DNA from: Fidelibacterota bacterium UBA7303 | GTDB taxonomy: Bacteria > Fidelibacterota > Marinisomatia > Marinisomatales > UBA1611 | NCBI GenBank assembly: GCA_002471805.1 | Contig: DKQR01000145.1 | Location: 1-14,076, forward strand | Direction of reading: 5' to 3' | DNA length: 14,076 nt | In this document: piece by piece, positions 1 through 7,090 of the stretch | Numbering within the stretch: the stretch's first letter is position 1 | Layout of the letters: each line of letters begins with the position of its first letter | Translations under genes and position numbers: made by a program | The notes under the pieces: generated by a model | Databases searched by the model: none | The model's input: the letters and a program-made list of their open reading frames with translations, nothing else | Told to the model about the DNA's origin: nothing

Positions 1-3000
1 TGGCAGGCGCAGGTTTTTCAGCTGGCGGAGCTACTTCTGCTGGTGCTTCAACCCTGTCAATAACTTCCTTTTCAATAGCGTTAAGATCATCAACTATTTT
101 TTGTGCTTTTTTCCTTTGAGGTTCAGTTAATTCTCCTGCAATATCCGGATCAATCTCAAATCTTTGAGGAGTCCAAGCCTCTTTACCTTTTTCATTTTTT
201 AATTCCCATTCAGTAGTTTCTTCCCCAATAATAATATCTTCTACATCGGTTTCCTTACCAAATACTTCTTTTATCAGTTCAGATTCTTTATTAAATAATA
301 TATCCTCCCTTTCGCCATATTCGTTCAATTCTTTATCTGTAGGAACATCTGCTTTCTTTGGCAGTGCTTTAGGAGGCTCTGGCGGTGTTTCAGGAGCTAC
401 CTCCGGTGCGGCTTCAGGTGGTGGTTCTTCTTTAGGAGGTTCTTCTGCTTTTGGAAGTTCGCGTTTTTCTATTCCACTTAACTCAAGAGTTCTTTTACCA
501 ATTTGCAAATCAAGTGATCGCATACGATCACCCATCTCAACAATCTTCTTTTCTTTTGCATCATATTCAGGTGAACCTTCTTTCAATCCGCCCAATTCTT
601 CAAACAATTTATTTTGCTCTGCTTGTAGCTCACCACGCTCTGCAACCATGTCTGATACATCTACAACCTTTAACTTTTCACCAGCTTCAATCCCTCGCCT
701 GCGCTCCTGCTCAACACGGATAACCTGTTTTTCTCTTGGTGTAGTTTCCTTCCTCTTTAATATATTCTCCAAAATATCATTAGGAGTATCTCGGAGAGCT
801 TTCTTTTCAAGGTAAGCAGGCAGTCCCAATTGCTCTGCTACAGCTTCGCTTACAGGGAGTTGCTCCATAATTGGTCTTTCTACTTTTTTAAATGCTGGCT
901 TTCCGTCTTTATCAAGTTTACGCTTCCCCTCTTTATCATAAGCAGGAACCATTTCTTCAGCTACATCAATTACCTTTTCTCCCTCAACCATTCTTTGGCC
1001 CGGTGCTTTTTCAGGAACTCTACCCCTGCCTTCCGCAACAGTAACCATAACCGGCTTACCATCTTCTCCGATTATCTCTTTGCCGTCAGCATCCAGTTGC
1101 ACTCTTTTAACTTCACCTGTTAAAACTAATTCTTTTTGAGTAAGGGCTGGTTTATAGTATACGCGATTTCCATTGGCATCGTATATGATTGCAACACCAT
1201 TTTTATCAACAGATAAATTAGATTTCTCTCCAAATAATTCACCTTTACCGCCTGTCCAACCTCCTTGTCTTGGGCCATCTTCCCATGCTATACCTTTTTC
1301 CGTTGCAATCTGTACAGCAGTCTTTAATTCTTTATGGACAGTCTCCTGTGCTTTTTGAAAATCACCGCCATTTTTCTTATATTCTGCGTGTAATCTCTTT
1401 GATATAGAATTTTTAACAAATCTATATGATCCACCATAAACCTGTTGCAAAGGCGCGGCAATTCGCATACCAATCAGGAAAGCGGCAGCATCAACAAAAT
1501 CTTTCTTTATTGGCGCTCTACGCTCACCTGTTTCCGGATCTCCAGCTATCATTGGCGCAAATCCACCGAAACCAATCACCTCACCAACAAATTTTGCTCC
1601 TTCTTCTGTAAGTTTTGCTCCCTTACCACGCGCAGCAGGTCTAATATATTTTGCAATACCGATACCTGTTTGTGCCATTGCACCAGTAACCATTCCAACT
1701 GCACCATGCGCAAGCGCATCAACAGCAACTTCATAAGGATCAACAAATCCTTTTTCCTGATATTGATCAGCTGAACTTCCAAGTCCGGTATATGTAAATA
1801 AAGCGCCTCCAAAATTTGCCATACTGTTAGCTGTCTTGTTAGTAGCCATACTTACAGCTCTTTTAGCAACTTCAGGATTATAGCCGAGCTTTATTAATTT
1901 ATTTAGTGTAAGGCGACCAGTTGTACCTGATAAAATACTGGTAATTAGTTTCGTTGCTCCTGTTTTATTTAATGCCCATCTACCAAGGCCACCACCCCAC
2001 CTAAATGAATAAGCATCAACTGGCATCGACAATGATAATACTGAAGAAGCTAATTGTTCAGCATCGCTGGGATCGTAAAAAGTAAGATCAGGTTCCCATC
2101 CAAACGCTATTTGAATCCCTTTCCCTGTAATGGAACTCGCCCAAGCGCCTGTGAAAATATCAGCTTGACCTACATCAACACCAAGAGCCTTTAATTTTTC
2201 CTCATAGTCTGATCGTGGGTTTTCTGATTTAGGATCATTCTGAATACCCCACGCCACAATCGTTTTCATTTCCTCCTCAAATTCGGGCGATAACGGATGT
2301 GGAACTATCCCATATTCACTTGCGCGTTCTTTTGTAATATTTAAATCTATAGCCTGTTCAGCTGCCCAATCTTTTTGTTCTTGGCGGTGTTCTTCTGTTT
2401 TGCCAGTATATAAAATTGTTAGATCACGGTGATCCCAAGTATCAGTCAGTCTATCGCCAATTGACGACCAAAGACTTTTGCCCTCCTCTGGCGGTGCGTT
2501 TGTGAGTGTATGTTTACGAACACCCTTAACATCGACCTTTTGCAGATCAAGAATACCAGCTTCAGGCTCTGGCTCATCACTTACACCTTTTTCATCCGGA
2601 ACATAATTGGTATTAATTGAATCGGCTTTAAAACCTGATTCAGCGGCAAACACTGCTTTCATTGTAGATGCTTCCGGCCCTGCAAGAGAATCTATCATAG
2701 CAAGGTGTTCCGGGTTTGCGCCCATCATTTTTATGTAATCCTCGTTATTCCAATCTTTATACTTTGCATAGGAACCGTTCATATACGCTGCCCAATTCTT
2801 TATACCATTAGGGCTGTTGCCTGATTTATTTAATAGTATCTCATTTATCGCAAAGTCTATCTGTTCTTCCGGCAACGAATCTTTAAGGGGTTTGCCGTAT
2901 CTTTCTTTAAATGTATCATTCCATACTTTATCATTAATCTGTGGGATGCCATGATCGGTAGAATGGATAACTTTTGATCCGGTGTCAATATCACTAAATC

Positions 3001-3523
3001 CTGCCTGTGCTATTTTTGGTTTAGATGAGTCAGATTCCTGTATTTCACCGGATAATATATTTTCAGCGCTGACTTTTACACTATCTTCTGGGTGAGCATA
3101 ATAATGTCCATCATCAGAATTTTTATAAACTATATTTCCTAATTTCCTTTCAGCATCAGCTGTTTCTTGAAAAGTAGGATGACCAATGCCTTTTAATAGT
3201 CTGCCTGACTCCGGCACACGGCTGGGCCAATCCCCCTCCGCATTAGCCTTTATATTGTTGGCATACGCTTCTGCATAATCATAACCAGCGCCTTCAGGGT
3301 CAAATTCTTCAATAGGTAATACCCTGCCCTCCTCCAGCGCAGCGTCATAAGTGTCCCCTCCTAATATATCATCATTGGATTTATACTGTATCCTATCTCT
3401 ATAATAAGGATATTTTTCAAGAAGATCATAGAAAAGAGTGCTGTCGTCTATAGCGTCCCACTGCGGATATTTAGATCGCACTCTCGAAAGAAACACCTCC
3501 GGAGTCATTAATCCATTACTCAC
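1..3523 (-). CDS. Giant virion/ejection-type protein with N-terminal lysozyme-like motifs (3' end beyond window)
   Basis: The frame is open from a GTG at 3521-3523 to the left edge (1174 codons, no stop), so the C terminus is missing. GTG is chosen because AAAGGA (3530-3535) lies 6 bases upstream; the in-frame ATG five codons on has no ribosome site. Layout seen: residues 1-165 unrecognised; 171-305 lysozyme/transglycosylase-like motifs (STDHGIPQIN at 188-197, NWAAYMNG at 243-250, AAESGF at 293-298); about 485-700 Gly/Ala-rich with several hydrophobic stretches; 771-881 strand-like D-x-x-G-K repeats; 930-1020 charged, coiled-coil-like; 1026-1060 and 1160-1174 Pro/Glu/Ala-rich linkers. Giant proteins with an N-terminal transglycosylase domain are known as ejection proteins of short-tailed phages (T7 gp16 type) and as phage polyvalent proteins. 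Being last after the nozzle and several small virion genes fits an ejected internal protein that locally opens peptidoglycan. The gene is certain; the role is inferred. Confidence 0.82.
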   Translation of the reverse strand, partial: MSNGLMTPEVFLSRVRSKYPQWDAIDDSTLFYDLLEKYPYYRDRIQYKSNDDILGGDTYDAALEEGRVLPIEEFDPEGAGYDYAEAYANNIKANAEGDWPSRVPESGRLLKGIGHPTFQETADAERKLGNIVYKNSDDGHYYAHPEDSVKVSAENILSGEIQESDSSKPKIAQAGFSDIDTGSKVIHSTDHGIPQINDKVWNDTFKERYGKPLKDSLPEEQIDFAINEILLNKSGNSPNGIKNWAAYMNGSYAKYKDWNNEDYIKMMGANPEHLAMIDSLAGPEASTMKAVFAAESGFKADSINTNYVPDEKGVSDEPEPEAGILDLQKVDVKGVRKHTLTNAPPEEGKSLWSSIGDRLTDTWDHRDLTILYTGKTEEHRQEQKDWAAEQAIDLNITKERASEYGIVPHPLSPEFEEEMKTIVAWGIQNDPKSENPRSDYEEKLKALGVDVGQADIFTGAWASSITGKGIQIAFGWEPDLTFYDPSDAEQLASSVLSLSMPVDAYSFRWGGGLGRWALNKTGATKLITSILSGTTGRLTLNKLIKLGYNPEVAKRAVSMATNKTANSMANFGGALFTYTGLGSSADQYQEKGFVDPYEVAVDALAHGAVGMVTGAMAQTGIGIAKYIRPAARGKGAKLTEEGAKFVGEVIGFGGFAPMIAGDPETGERRAPIKKDFVDAAAFLIGMRIAAPLQQVYGGSYRFVKNSISKRLHAEYKKNGGDFQKAQETVHKELKTAVQIATEKGIAWEDGPRQGGWTGGKGELFGEKSNLSVDKNGVAIIYDANGNRVYYKPALTQKELVLTGEVKRVQLDADGKEIIGEDGKPVMVTVAEGRGRVPEKAPGQRMVEGEKVIDVAEEMVPAYDKEGKRKLDKDGKPAFKKVERPIMEQLPVSEAVAEQLGLPAYLEKKALRDTPNDILENILKRKETTPREKQVIRVEQERRRGIEAGEKLKVVDVSDMVAERGELQAEQNKLFEELGGLKEGSPEYDAKEKKIVEMGDRMRSLDLQIGKRTLELSGIEKRELPKAEEPPKEEPPPEAAPEVAPETPPEPPKALPKKADVPTDKELNEYGEREDILFNKESELIKEVFGKETDVEDIIIGEETTEWELKNEKGKEAWTPQRFEIDPDIAGELTEPQRKKAQKIVDDLNAIEKEVIDRVEAPAEVAPPAEKPAPA
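2194..2194 (-). other. Left part of the giant gene: no separate genes seen
   Basis: This is a marker within the giant gene. Between 1 and 3523 every other open frame on either strand is short and reads as low-complexity sequence antisense or out of frame to the long minus-strand frame. I support no second gene here. Confidence 0.6.
2609..3013 (-). other. Lysozyme/SLT-like domain region, with Gln at the catalytic Glu position and a second ESGF helix downstream
   Basis: This covers residues 171-305 of the giant protein. Residues 173-201 line up without gaps with hen lysozyme 35-63: Q173 on Glu35, F176 on Phe38, S188-T189-D190 on Ser50-Thr51-Asp52, G192 on Gly54, Q195-I196-N197 on Gln57-Ile58-Asn59, and W201 on Trp63. 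Residues 218-255 look like the following helix plus a transglycosylase-type A-Y-x-N-G segment. Residues 283-304 look like the first catalytic helix of a lytic transglycosylase, with Glu at 295. The usual order in the family is Glu helix, then G-x-x-Q-I, then A-Y-N; here the best Glu helix comes last. The family is recognised from motifs only. Confidence 0.55.
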
Positions 3524-3529
3524 TATATG

Positions 3530-3535
3530 TCCTTT
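3530..3535 (-). promoter_or_regulatory. Ribosome binding site of the giant protein gene
   Basis: AAAGGA on the minus strand lies 6 bases before the GTG at 3521-3523 and overlaps the TAA stop of the preceding gene. It decides the GTG start over the ATG at 3506-3508. Confidence 0.7.
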
Positions 3536-4553
3536 AATCCTCTATACCAAGAGTATCAGTTGCAAAGAATTTGGGATATGTAAAACCGTATTTTTTATAC
3601 CTGTCTAATTGATCTTCAATTATGCCAATCTGTTCTATGTACGCTTGTTTTTCTGGTAAAGTTAAATCATACCCGGAAATTCGTTTGCTTTTTGGTTTCA
3701 TCTCTCCAACTGAAACTTCTGTACTCGGAGCCGCGCCCCATGCCGGCCCACCGGCTACATCGAAAGATTCATACACTTTTTCACCCCTGACCATAGCAGC
3801 CAACTTATTCTTCTCGCTCATTAGACTTGATATTGATGTTATATCTGCCCTTTCCAGTTTATCCGTAAACTGTTCATCGTACAATTCATACAACGATTGA
3901 GCAACTGAATGCTTTGTATTCTCTGGTAATTTATTCAAAGTTTCCATAGCAGTATATACATCCTGATGTTTTTGAATACCCTCAAGATAATCCTGCGCCG
4001 CATGAAAATTTCTACGATTTACTCTTTCCGTTTTTTCATCATCCCACTTCCACGCTTTCTTTCTTTCTAAAACTTTAGTAGGATGTAGTTCTTCCCAGCC
4101 TTCCTCTTTGTTGTCTTTAGCGGTTATATATTTATGCCAATCCTGTGCTTGCGGGCCGGCCCAAAATTCATCAGGCTGACCATCGCCATCGTGATCTTCG
4201 CCGTACGCACCTTGTAGATGTTCTTTTCGTAAAGCCTCTGATAATACCCTGCCCCAATGCTGTTGTCCTCCGCCACCTCCTACTGGTACTGTATATCCAC
4301 CTGTGTACTCACTATACATGAAACTTTGCCCGCTTGTTCGATCAGTCCACGGCTTTGTTCTTTTCAGTGTATCTTCTCTATGCTCTTTCAGTGCTTGTGT
4401 CTTTTCCTGATCCGCAGCCAACTTTTCATAACCAAGCGCCTGCTGATTTTTAGCTGCCATCATATCGCCCAAAAATCCAAGTACAATCTCCGCCCCTCTG
4501 TAAGGCTTATCTAAATCTCTCTGTCTAAAATATGATCCGTATGATCTTGCCAT
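3534..4553 (-). CDS. Probable internal virion protein with a calcium-loop-like motif
   Basis: The protein has 339 residues and I do not recognise its family. The ATG overlaps the previous stop as TAATG, with GAGGGAG close upstream (4558-4564). The N terminus (1-65) is basic and helical. Then come a Gly run (92-96), an acidic loop DHDGDGQPDE at 120-129, a charged Trp-containing stretch (about 135-175: W139, W153, W168, W170), and helical segments rich in Glu, Lys and Gln (180-260 and 300-325). The acidic loop resembles EF-hand, dockerin and thrombospondin type-3 calcium loops. I see no signal peptide or membrane segment. It lies between a small coiled-coil gene and the giant lysozyme-motif gene, separated from the latter by 10 bases. 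This suggests a mid-sized ejection or internal head protein, by position only. That it is a real gene is well supported by length, start signal and packing. Confidence 0.8.
   Translation of the reverse strand: MARSYGSYFRQRDLDKPYRGAEIVLGFLGDMMAAKNQQALGYEKLAADQEKTQALKEHREDTLKRTKPWTDRTSGQSFMYSEYTGGYTVPVGGGGGQQHWGRVLSEALRKEHLQGAYGEDHDGDGQPDEFWAGPQAQDWHKYITAKDNKEEGWEELHPTKVLERKKAWKWDDEKTERVNRRNFHAAQDYLEGIQKHQDVYTAMETLNKLPENTKHSVAQSLYELYDEQFTDKLERADITSISSLMSEKNKLAAMVRGEKVYESFDVAGGPAWGAAPSTEVSVGEMKPKSKRISGYDLTLPEKQAYIEQIGIIEDQLDRYKKYGFTYPKFFATDTLGIED
4167..4196 (-). other. D-x-D-G-D-G-x-x-D-E loop, calcium-binding type
   Basis: Residues 120-129 of the 339-residue protein read DHDGDGQPDE. Asp at loop positions 1, 3, 5 and 9 and Gly at 6 match the core of EF-hand-like and thrombospondin type-3 loops. 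The Glu expected at position 12 of a true EF-hand is Trp (W131), so a thrombospondin-3 or excalibur-like loop fits better. Only one copy is present. Confidence 0.5.
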
Positions 4554-5182
4554 TATACTCCCTCGTATGAAATTTCTTCTGTTTCTAATTGATATAATAA
4601 ATCTTCAATGCCAGCCAATTCTATTCCTTTTGACTTCATTAAGTCTGCATAGTCTTTTGCTTGTGAAATATCAAGTCCTTCCATCTCTAAACCAAGTTGC
4701 GAACCGGATATATCCAATCCCTGCCGTTGAAGATCAGACTGTTCCTGTCTACCCTTCATCAGATCAGACATTGTAGCCTTTCTGCGCTCAACACCTCTTT
4801 CCTGACCACCGCTAAAAGCCAAACCGCCCGTTGCCCTTTGCACATCAGACTGACCACGAAAACTGTAGGCATCCCCTAAAAATTGTGTTAGAGCCTGTGA
4901 TTCCTGCGCACCAACCTGCCCCCTCGCCACACCAAGCTGTTCCTGTTTTAAACCAATGCTCTCACGCCTTAATCCATATTCCTGTTCCTGTAGTTCTTCC
5001 TGTCCACTATAATAATCGGATATATCTCCCCTTCTTCCCTCAACATCTCCTCTATATTCCTGTAATGCTGCAATGCCTTTGTCTGCTTGTGCCTCTGCAG
5101 CTCGCGATTCAGGACTTCCTGCTTCAATATCACCAAATACTCCAAATTCACCTTCCGATGGATGCCATTTAGCACTACTCAT
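4553..5182 (-). CDS. Small coiled-coil virion protein with Gly-led heptads
   Basis: The protein has 209 residues. The start is an ATG that overlaps the previous stop as ATGA, with a strong ribosome site TGAGGT (5189-5194) 6 bases upstream. Residues 25-65 are Ala/Glu/Arg-rich and helical. Residues 70-97 show four heptads that each begin with Gly (GLRRESI, GLKQEQL, GVARGQV, GAQESQA). A second pair, GLDIS at 155-159 and at 169-173, is spaced by two heptads. Residues 108-130 are a Gly/Ser-rich break. There is no Cys and no signal peptide. Helical Gln-rich proteins with such periodicity are common among internal proteins of short-tailed phages. The position, just before two larger ejection-type genes, supports that role, but I recognise no named family. 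It could also be a head-tail adaptor or scaffold-like protein. Confidence 0.8.
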   Translation of the reverse strand: MSSAKWHPSEGEFGVFGDIEAGSPESRAAEAQADKGIAALQEYRGDVEGRRGDISDYYSGQEELQEQEYGLRRESIGLKQEQLGVARGQVGAQESQALTQFLGDAYSFRGQSDVQRATGGLAFSGGQERGVERRKATMSDLMKGRQEQSDLQRQGLDISGSQLGLEMEGLDISQAKDYADLMKSKGIELAGIEDLLYQLETEEISYEGV

Positions 5183-5544
5183 AACTCTACCTCAATTTTC
5201 CATTGCACAACTTTCATATCTTTAAATAACCTCTCCCATGCCTTACCATCCCTTTTGGTCGAGAATTGTATTTTTTTACATTTCATACTTCGGGCTAACT
5301 CTTTCAATTCTTCCCAAGCCTCTTTAGTCTCTTCCGGATTTCCACAATAAGCTGTCCGAATCCATAATGTATCATCATAAACATCAAAATCTGCCCAACC
5401 ATCATAATAAGCAGGCGCAAAAACGCACTCTGGTTCTTTTGACGTTATGTAGTCTTTTTCTGTGTCTTTAGACTTTTCTAAATAACGATCAATATTTTTA
5501 GTTATTACTTCTGGTGCTGATTTTAAATATTGTTCGATACTCAT
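5179..5544 (-). CDS. Small GNAT-fold-like phage protein lacking the acetyl-CoA loop
   Basis: The protein has 121 residues. The ATG overlaps the previous stop as TAATG and has only a weak GGA upstream. The C-terminal half reads like the second half of a GNAT acetyltransferase: strand TLWIRTAY (59-66), helix (69-88), strand KKIQFST (90-96), helix KAWERLFKDM (101-110), strand (112-121). The N-terminal half has a helix (3-24) and an aromatic/acidic strand region (40-58: AYYDGW, DFDVYDD). The Q/R-x-x-G-x-G/A loop that binds the acetyl-CoA pyrophosphate should follow the first of these strands. Here C-G-N-P-E-E replaces it, so catalysis is doubtful. Small GNAT-like proteins are seen among virion genes of some short-tailed phages, so a structural or degenerate role is possible. 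The gene is solid; the fold assignment is moderate. Confidence 0.75.
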   Translation of the reverse strand: MSIEQYLKSAPEVITKNIDRYLEKSKDTEKDYITSKEPECVFAPAYYDGWADFDVYDDTLWIRTAYCGNPEETKEAWEELKELARSMKCKKIQFSTKRDGKAWERLFKDMKVVQWKIEVEL

Positions 5545-6707
5545 TATCTTATTCCAACCCTTCGTCTGTATTTACCGAGAGGTGTGCCAGCAAGAGGATC
5601 CGTACCACCACCAGCACCCATAAGACCACCACCGATACTTAAAGCTGCCGGTATAGCCGCAGCCCATCCAACAGGATTCCAGAAATTAGTCATTGCAACC
5701 AATCCGGCAACACCACCAGCAGTCTGTACTGCGCCACCTACTCGTGCTGTTCCATCTTTACTCTGCATTTTCTTTACTCCCATTGCAACGGAACCAGCAT
5801 AACCCAAACCTTTACCAACCGTTCCTGCTTTACCTAATGCTTCTTTTAACCCACCTTTACCGGCTTCACCAGCTCCAGCTTTTGCAACCTCACCAGCTAC
5901 AGGCTCTATCCCGGCAGCAGCTTCTGCGCTTAATTTAGTAACATCAGTACCATAGGACAAATTCTTCGCCTGCGTTATCTCACCAATGCTGACTTGAGGA
6001 TCAACCACGCCCACAGGCTTCTTTCCTCCGATAAGTTTATCAATTGTTCCCAATGATTTTTCTGCTGCTTCTGTTGCTTTAGGTGATTTGCTCAATAATT
6101 TAGCAGGGTCTAATGGTTTAAAGCTTTCCGTTGCTTCGAGTGACTTTCTTCCAGCAACTATTTTTTTAACACCAGCCACATCTTTTCCTATTTCTTTTAG
6201 ACTTTCCGACTGGCTCTCTGGCAGTTCAGAAGTCACTTTAGACATTTCCTGTTCCGCCATTTTTTGTACTCTCGGTTCATCCTTCGCTATTTCCGCTAAT
6301 CGCGCATCACGTTCGCGTTTATCTGCGCCCAAAATGCCTCTAAATCCTGCTTTCTGTCTTTCGCCAAAAGACACCCCGGGAATATCCTTTATATCCCCAC
6401 CTTCACTAATATGCGCTGCAATCTTTTTACGTCCTTCAGCGCGAAACGCTCCTCCAACAGAAGGCTTGGTGGAATATTCCCAAAAAGTAAGATTAGGATT
6501 CGCATACTTTGCTTCCATATATCCGCGCAACATCTGGTCATATTCAAATCCTGCCTTCGCACCAGCCTTTGTCACGTCACCAACTCGTTTTTCCTGTGCT
6601 TCCCGTTCCGCTATCGCATCATCAATCAGCATCCGTTGGCGTTCAGCAAATGATTGAAAGCTCGGTGCAATCGGATCGGGATATGGTGCATAATTTCCGT
6701 TTGCCAT
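5544..6707 (-). CDS. Virion protein with Gly/Ala-rich hydrophobic C terminus, probable ejection protein
   Basis: The protein has 387 residues. The ATG overlaps the previous stop as TAATG, with AGGA 8 bases upstream. Residues 18-65 are charged and helical. Residues 70-125 are mixed, with aromatic residues (FWEY at 75-78). Residues 130-195 are strongly charged and coil-like. Residues 260-310 are Ala/Gly/Lys-rich. Residues 324-368 are a long Gly/Ala hydrophobic stretch broken by NFWNP at 341-345, followed by a basic tail (KYRRRVGIR). This resembles the membrane-active Gly/Ala-rich segments of phage ejection proteins such as T7 gp14, though I claim no direct homology. The position shortly after the nozzle gene and before coiled-coil and lysozyme-motif genes supports insertion into the cell envelope during DNA entry. 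A head-internal plug or tape-measure-like function is an alternative. Confidence 0.8.
   Translation of the reverse strand: MANGNYAPYPDPIAPSFQSFAERQRMLIDDAIAEREAQEKRVGDVTKAGAKAGFEYDQMLRGYMEAKYANPNLTFWEYSTKPSVGGAFRAEGRKKIAAHISEGGDIKDIPGVSFGERQKAGFRGILGADKRERDARLAEIAKDEPRVQKMAEQEMSKVTSELPESQSESLKEIGKDVAGVKKIVAGRKSLEATESFKPLDPAKLLSKSPKATEAAEKSLGTIDKLIGGKKPVGVVDPQVSIGEITQAKNLSYGTDVTKLSAEAAAGIEPVAGEVAKAGAGEAGKGGLKEALGKAGTVGKGLGYAGSVAMGVKKMQSKDGTARVGGAVQTAGGVAGLVAMTNFWNPVGWAAAIPAALSIGGGLMGAGGGTDPLAGTPLGKYRRRVGIR
5604..5738 (-). other. Gly/Ala-rich hydrophobic segment, possibly membrane-active
   Basis: Residues 324-368 of the 387-residue protein contain two hydrophobic Gly/Ala-rich runs either side of the turn NFWNPVGW (341-348). 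There is no charged residue from 324 to 368. They could form a membrane hairpin. This is inferred from composition only. Confidence 0.45.
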
Positions 6708-7090
6708 TATAGTTTTCCTATTATTTCGTTTATTTTGGTGGCTAATGTTGAAAGGTCGTCAGTAGTAGTATTACTCACAGAAGTATCAAGTATATCTCCG
6801 TTTGCTGATCCACTTGTGTTGTCAACTATTTTTGTTATACCGGTACGCCCTTCTTCAGCCATCCTTGTATTATATAACTTGTTTCTAAACTTTATATACA
6901 GAAACATACCTTGACCGGGGAGATAGCGGAAAACAATATCTCCATCTTCCAACTCCATCATGCTCGGATAACCAATCTCAACACTTATTTTCTTTTGTGA
7001 TGAATTTTTAATGTTCATAACATCCCGGTATAAATCTTCTGGATCATCAATCTTGGCTGGATCAAAACCGCTTTGTTCAAGTCCCGGCAT
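6707..7090 (-). CDS. Small virion protein with a beta core, next to the tail nozzle gene
   Basis: The protein has 127 residues. The ATG overlaps the nozzle stop as TAATG and has a near-ideal AAGGAG (7099-7104) 8 bases upstream, so it is probably well translated. Residues 5-30 are acidic and helical. Residues 49-77 hold a strand-turn-strand pattern (GDIVFRY, then MFLYIKFRNKLYNTRM) of the kind found in short phage structural proteins that pair a 'read-out' strand with an aromatic strand. Residues 85-110 are Ser/Thr/Asn/Asp-rich and look flexible. The last 17 residues form an amphipathic helix. There is no signal peptide. Its place directly after the nozzle gene suggests a tail or fibre-attachment role, but this is position only. 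I do not recognise a named family. Confidence 0.78.
   Translation of the reverse strand: MPGLEQSGFDPAKIDDPEDLYRDVMNIKNSSQKKISVEIGYPSMMELEDGDIVFRYLPGQGMFLYIKFRNKLYNTRMAEEGRTGITKIVDNTSGSANGDILDTSVSNTTTDDLSTLATKINEIIGKL

Noticed and set aside
451..1774. Several plus-strand frames of 60-110 codons over the giant gene
   Set aside because: They are antisense shadows of an unbroken 1174-codon minus-strand frame and have no ribosome sites or recognisable motifs.
1576..1812. A 78-codon minus-strand frame inside the giant gene
   Set aside because: It is out of frame with the giant gene, Leu-rich by chance, and has no start signal of its own.
3524..3533. Promoter or terminator before the giant gene
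   Set aside because: The gap is only 10 bases and holds the ribosome site; I see no hairpin or promoter-like pair of boxes.
4831..5172. A 113-codon plus-strand frame
   Set aside because: It is antisense to the coiled-coil gene. Its Pro/His/Leu-rich product is what the Gln/Gly/Arg codons give on the opposite strand.
4969..5175. A 68-codon minus-strand frame within the small coiled-coil gene
   Set aside because: It overlaps the real gene almost completely in another frame, and the real gene has the better start and a strong ribosome site.
6088..6657. A 189-codon open frame on the plus strand
   Set aside because: It is antisense to the well-supported 387-residue gene, its product is rich in Ser/Phe/Ile of low-complexity type, and it has no fitting start signal or neighbour on that strand.
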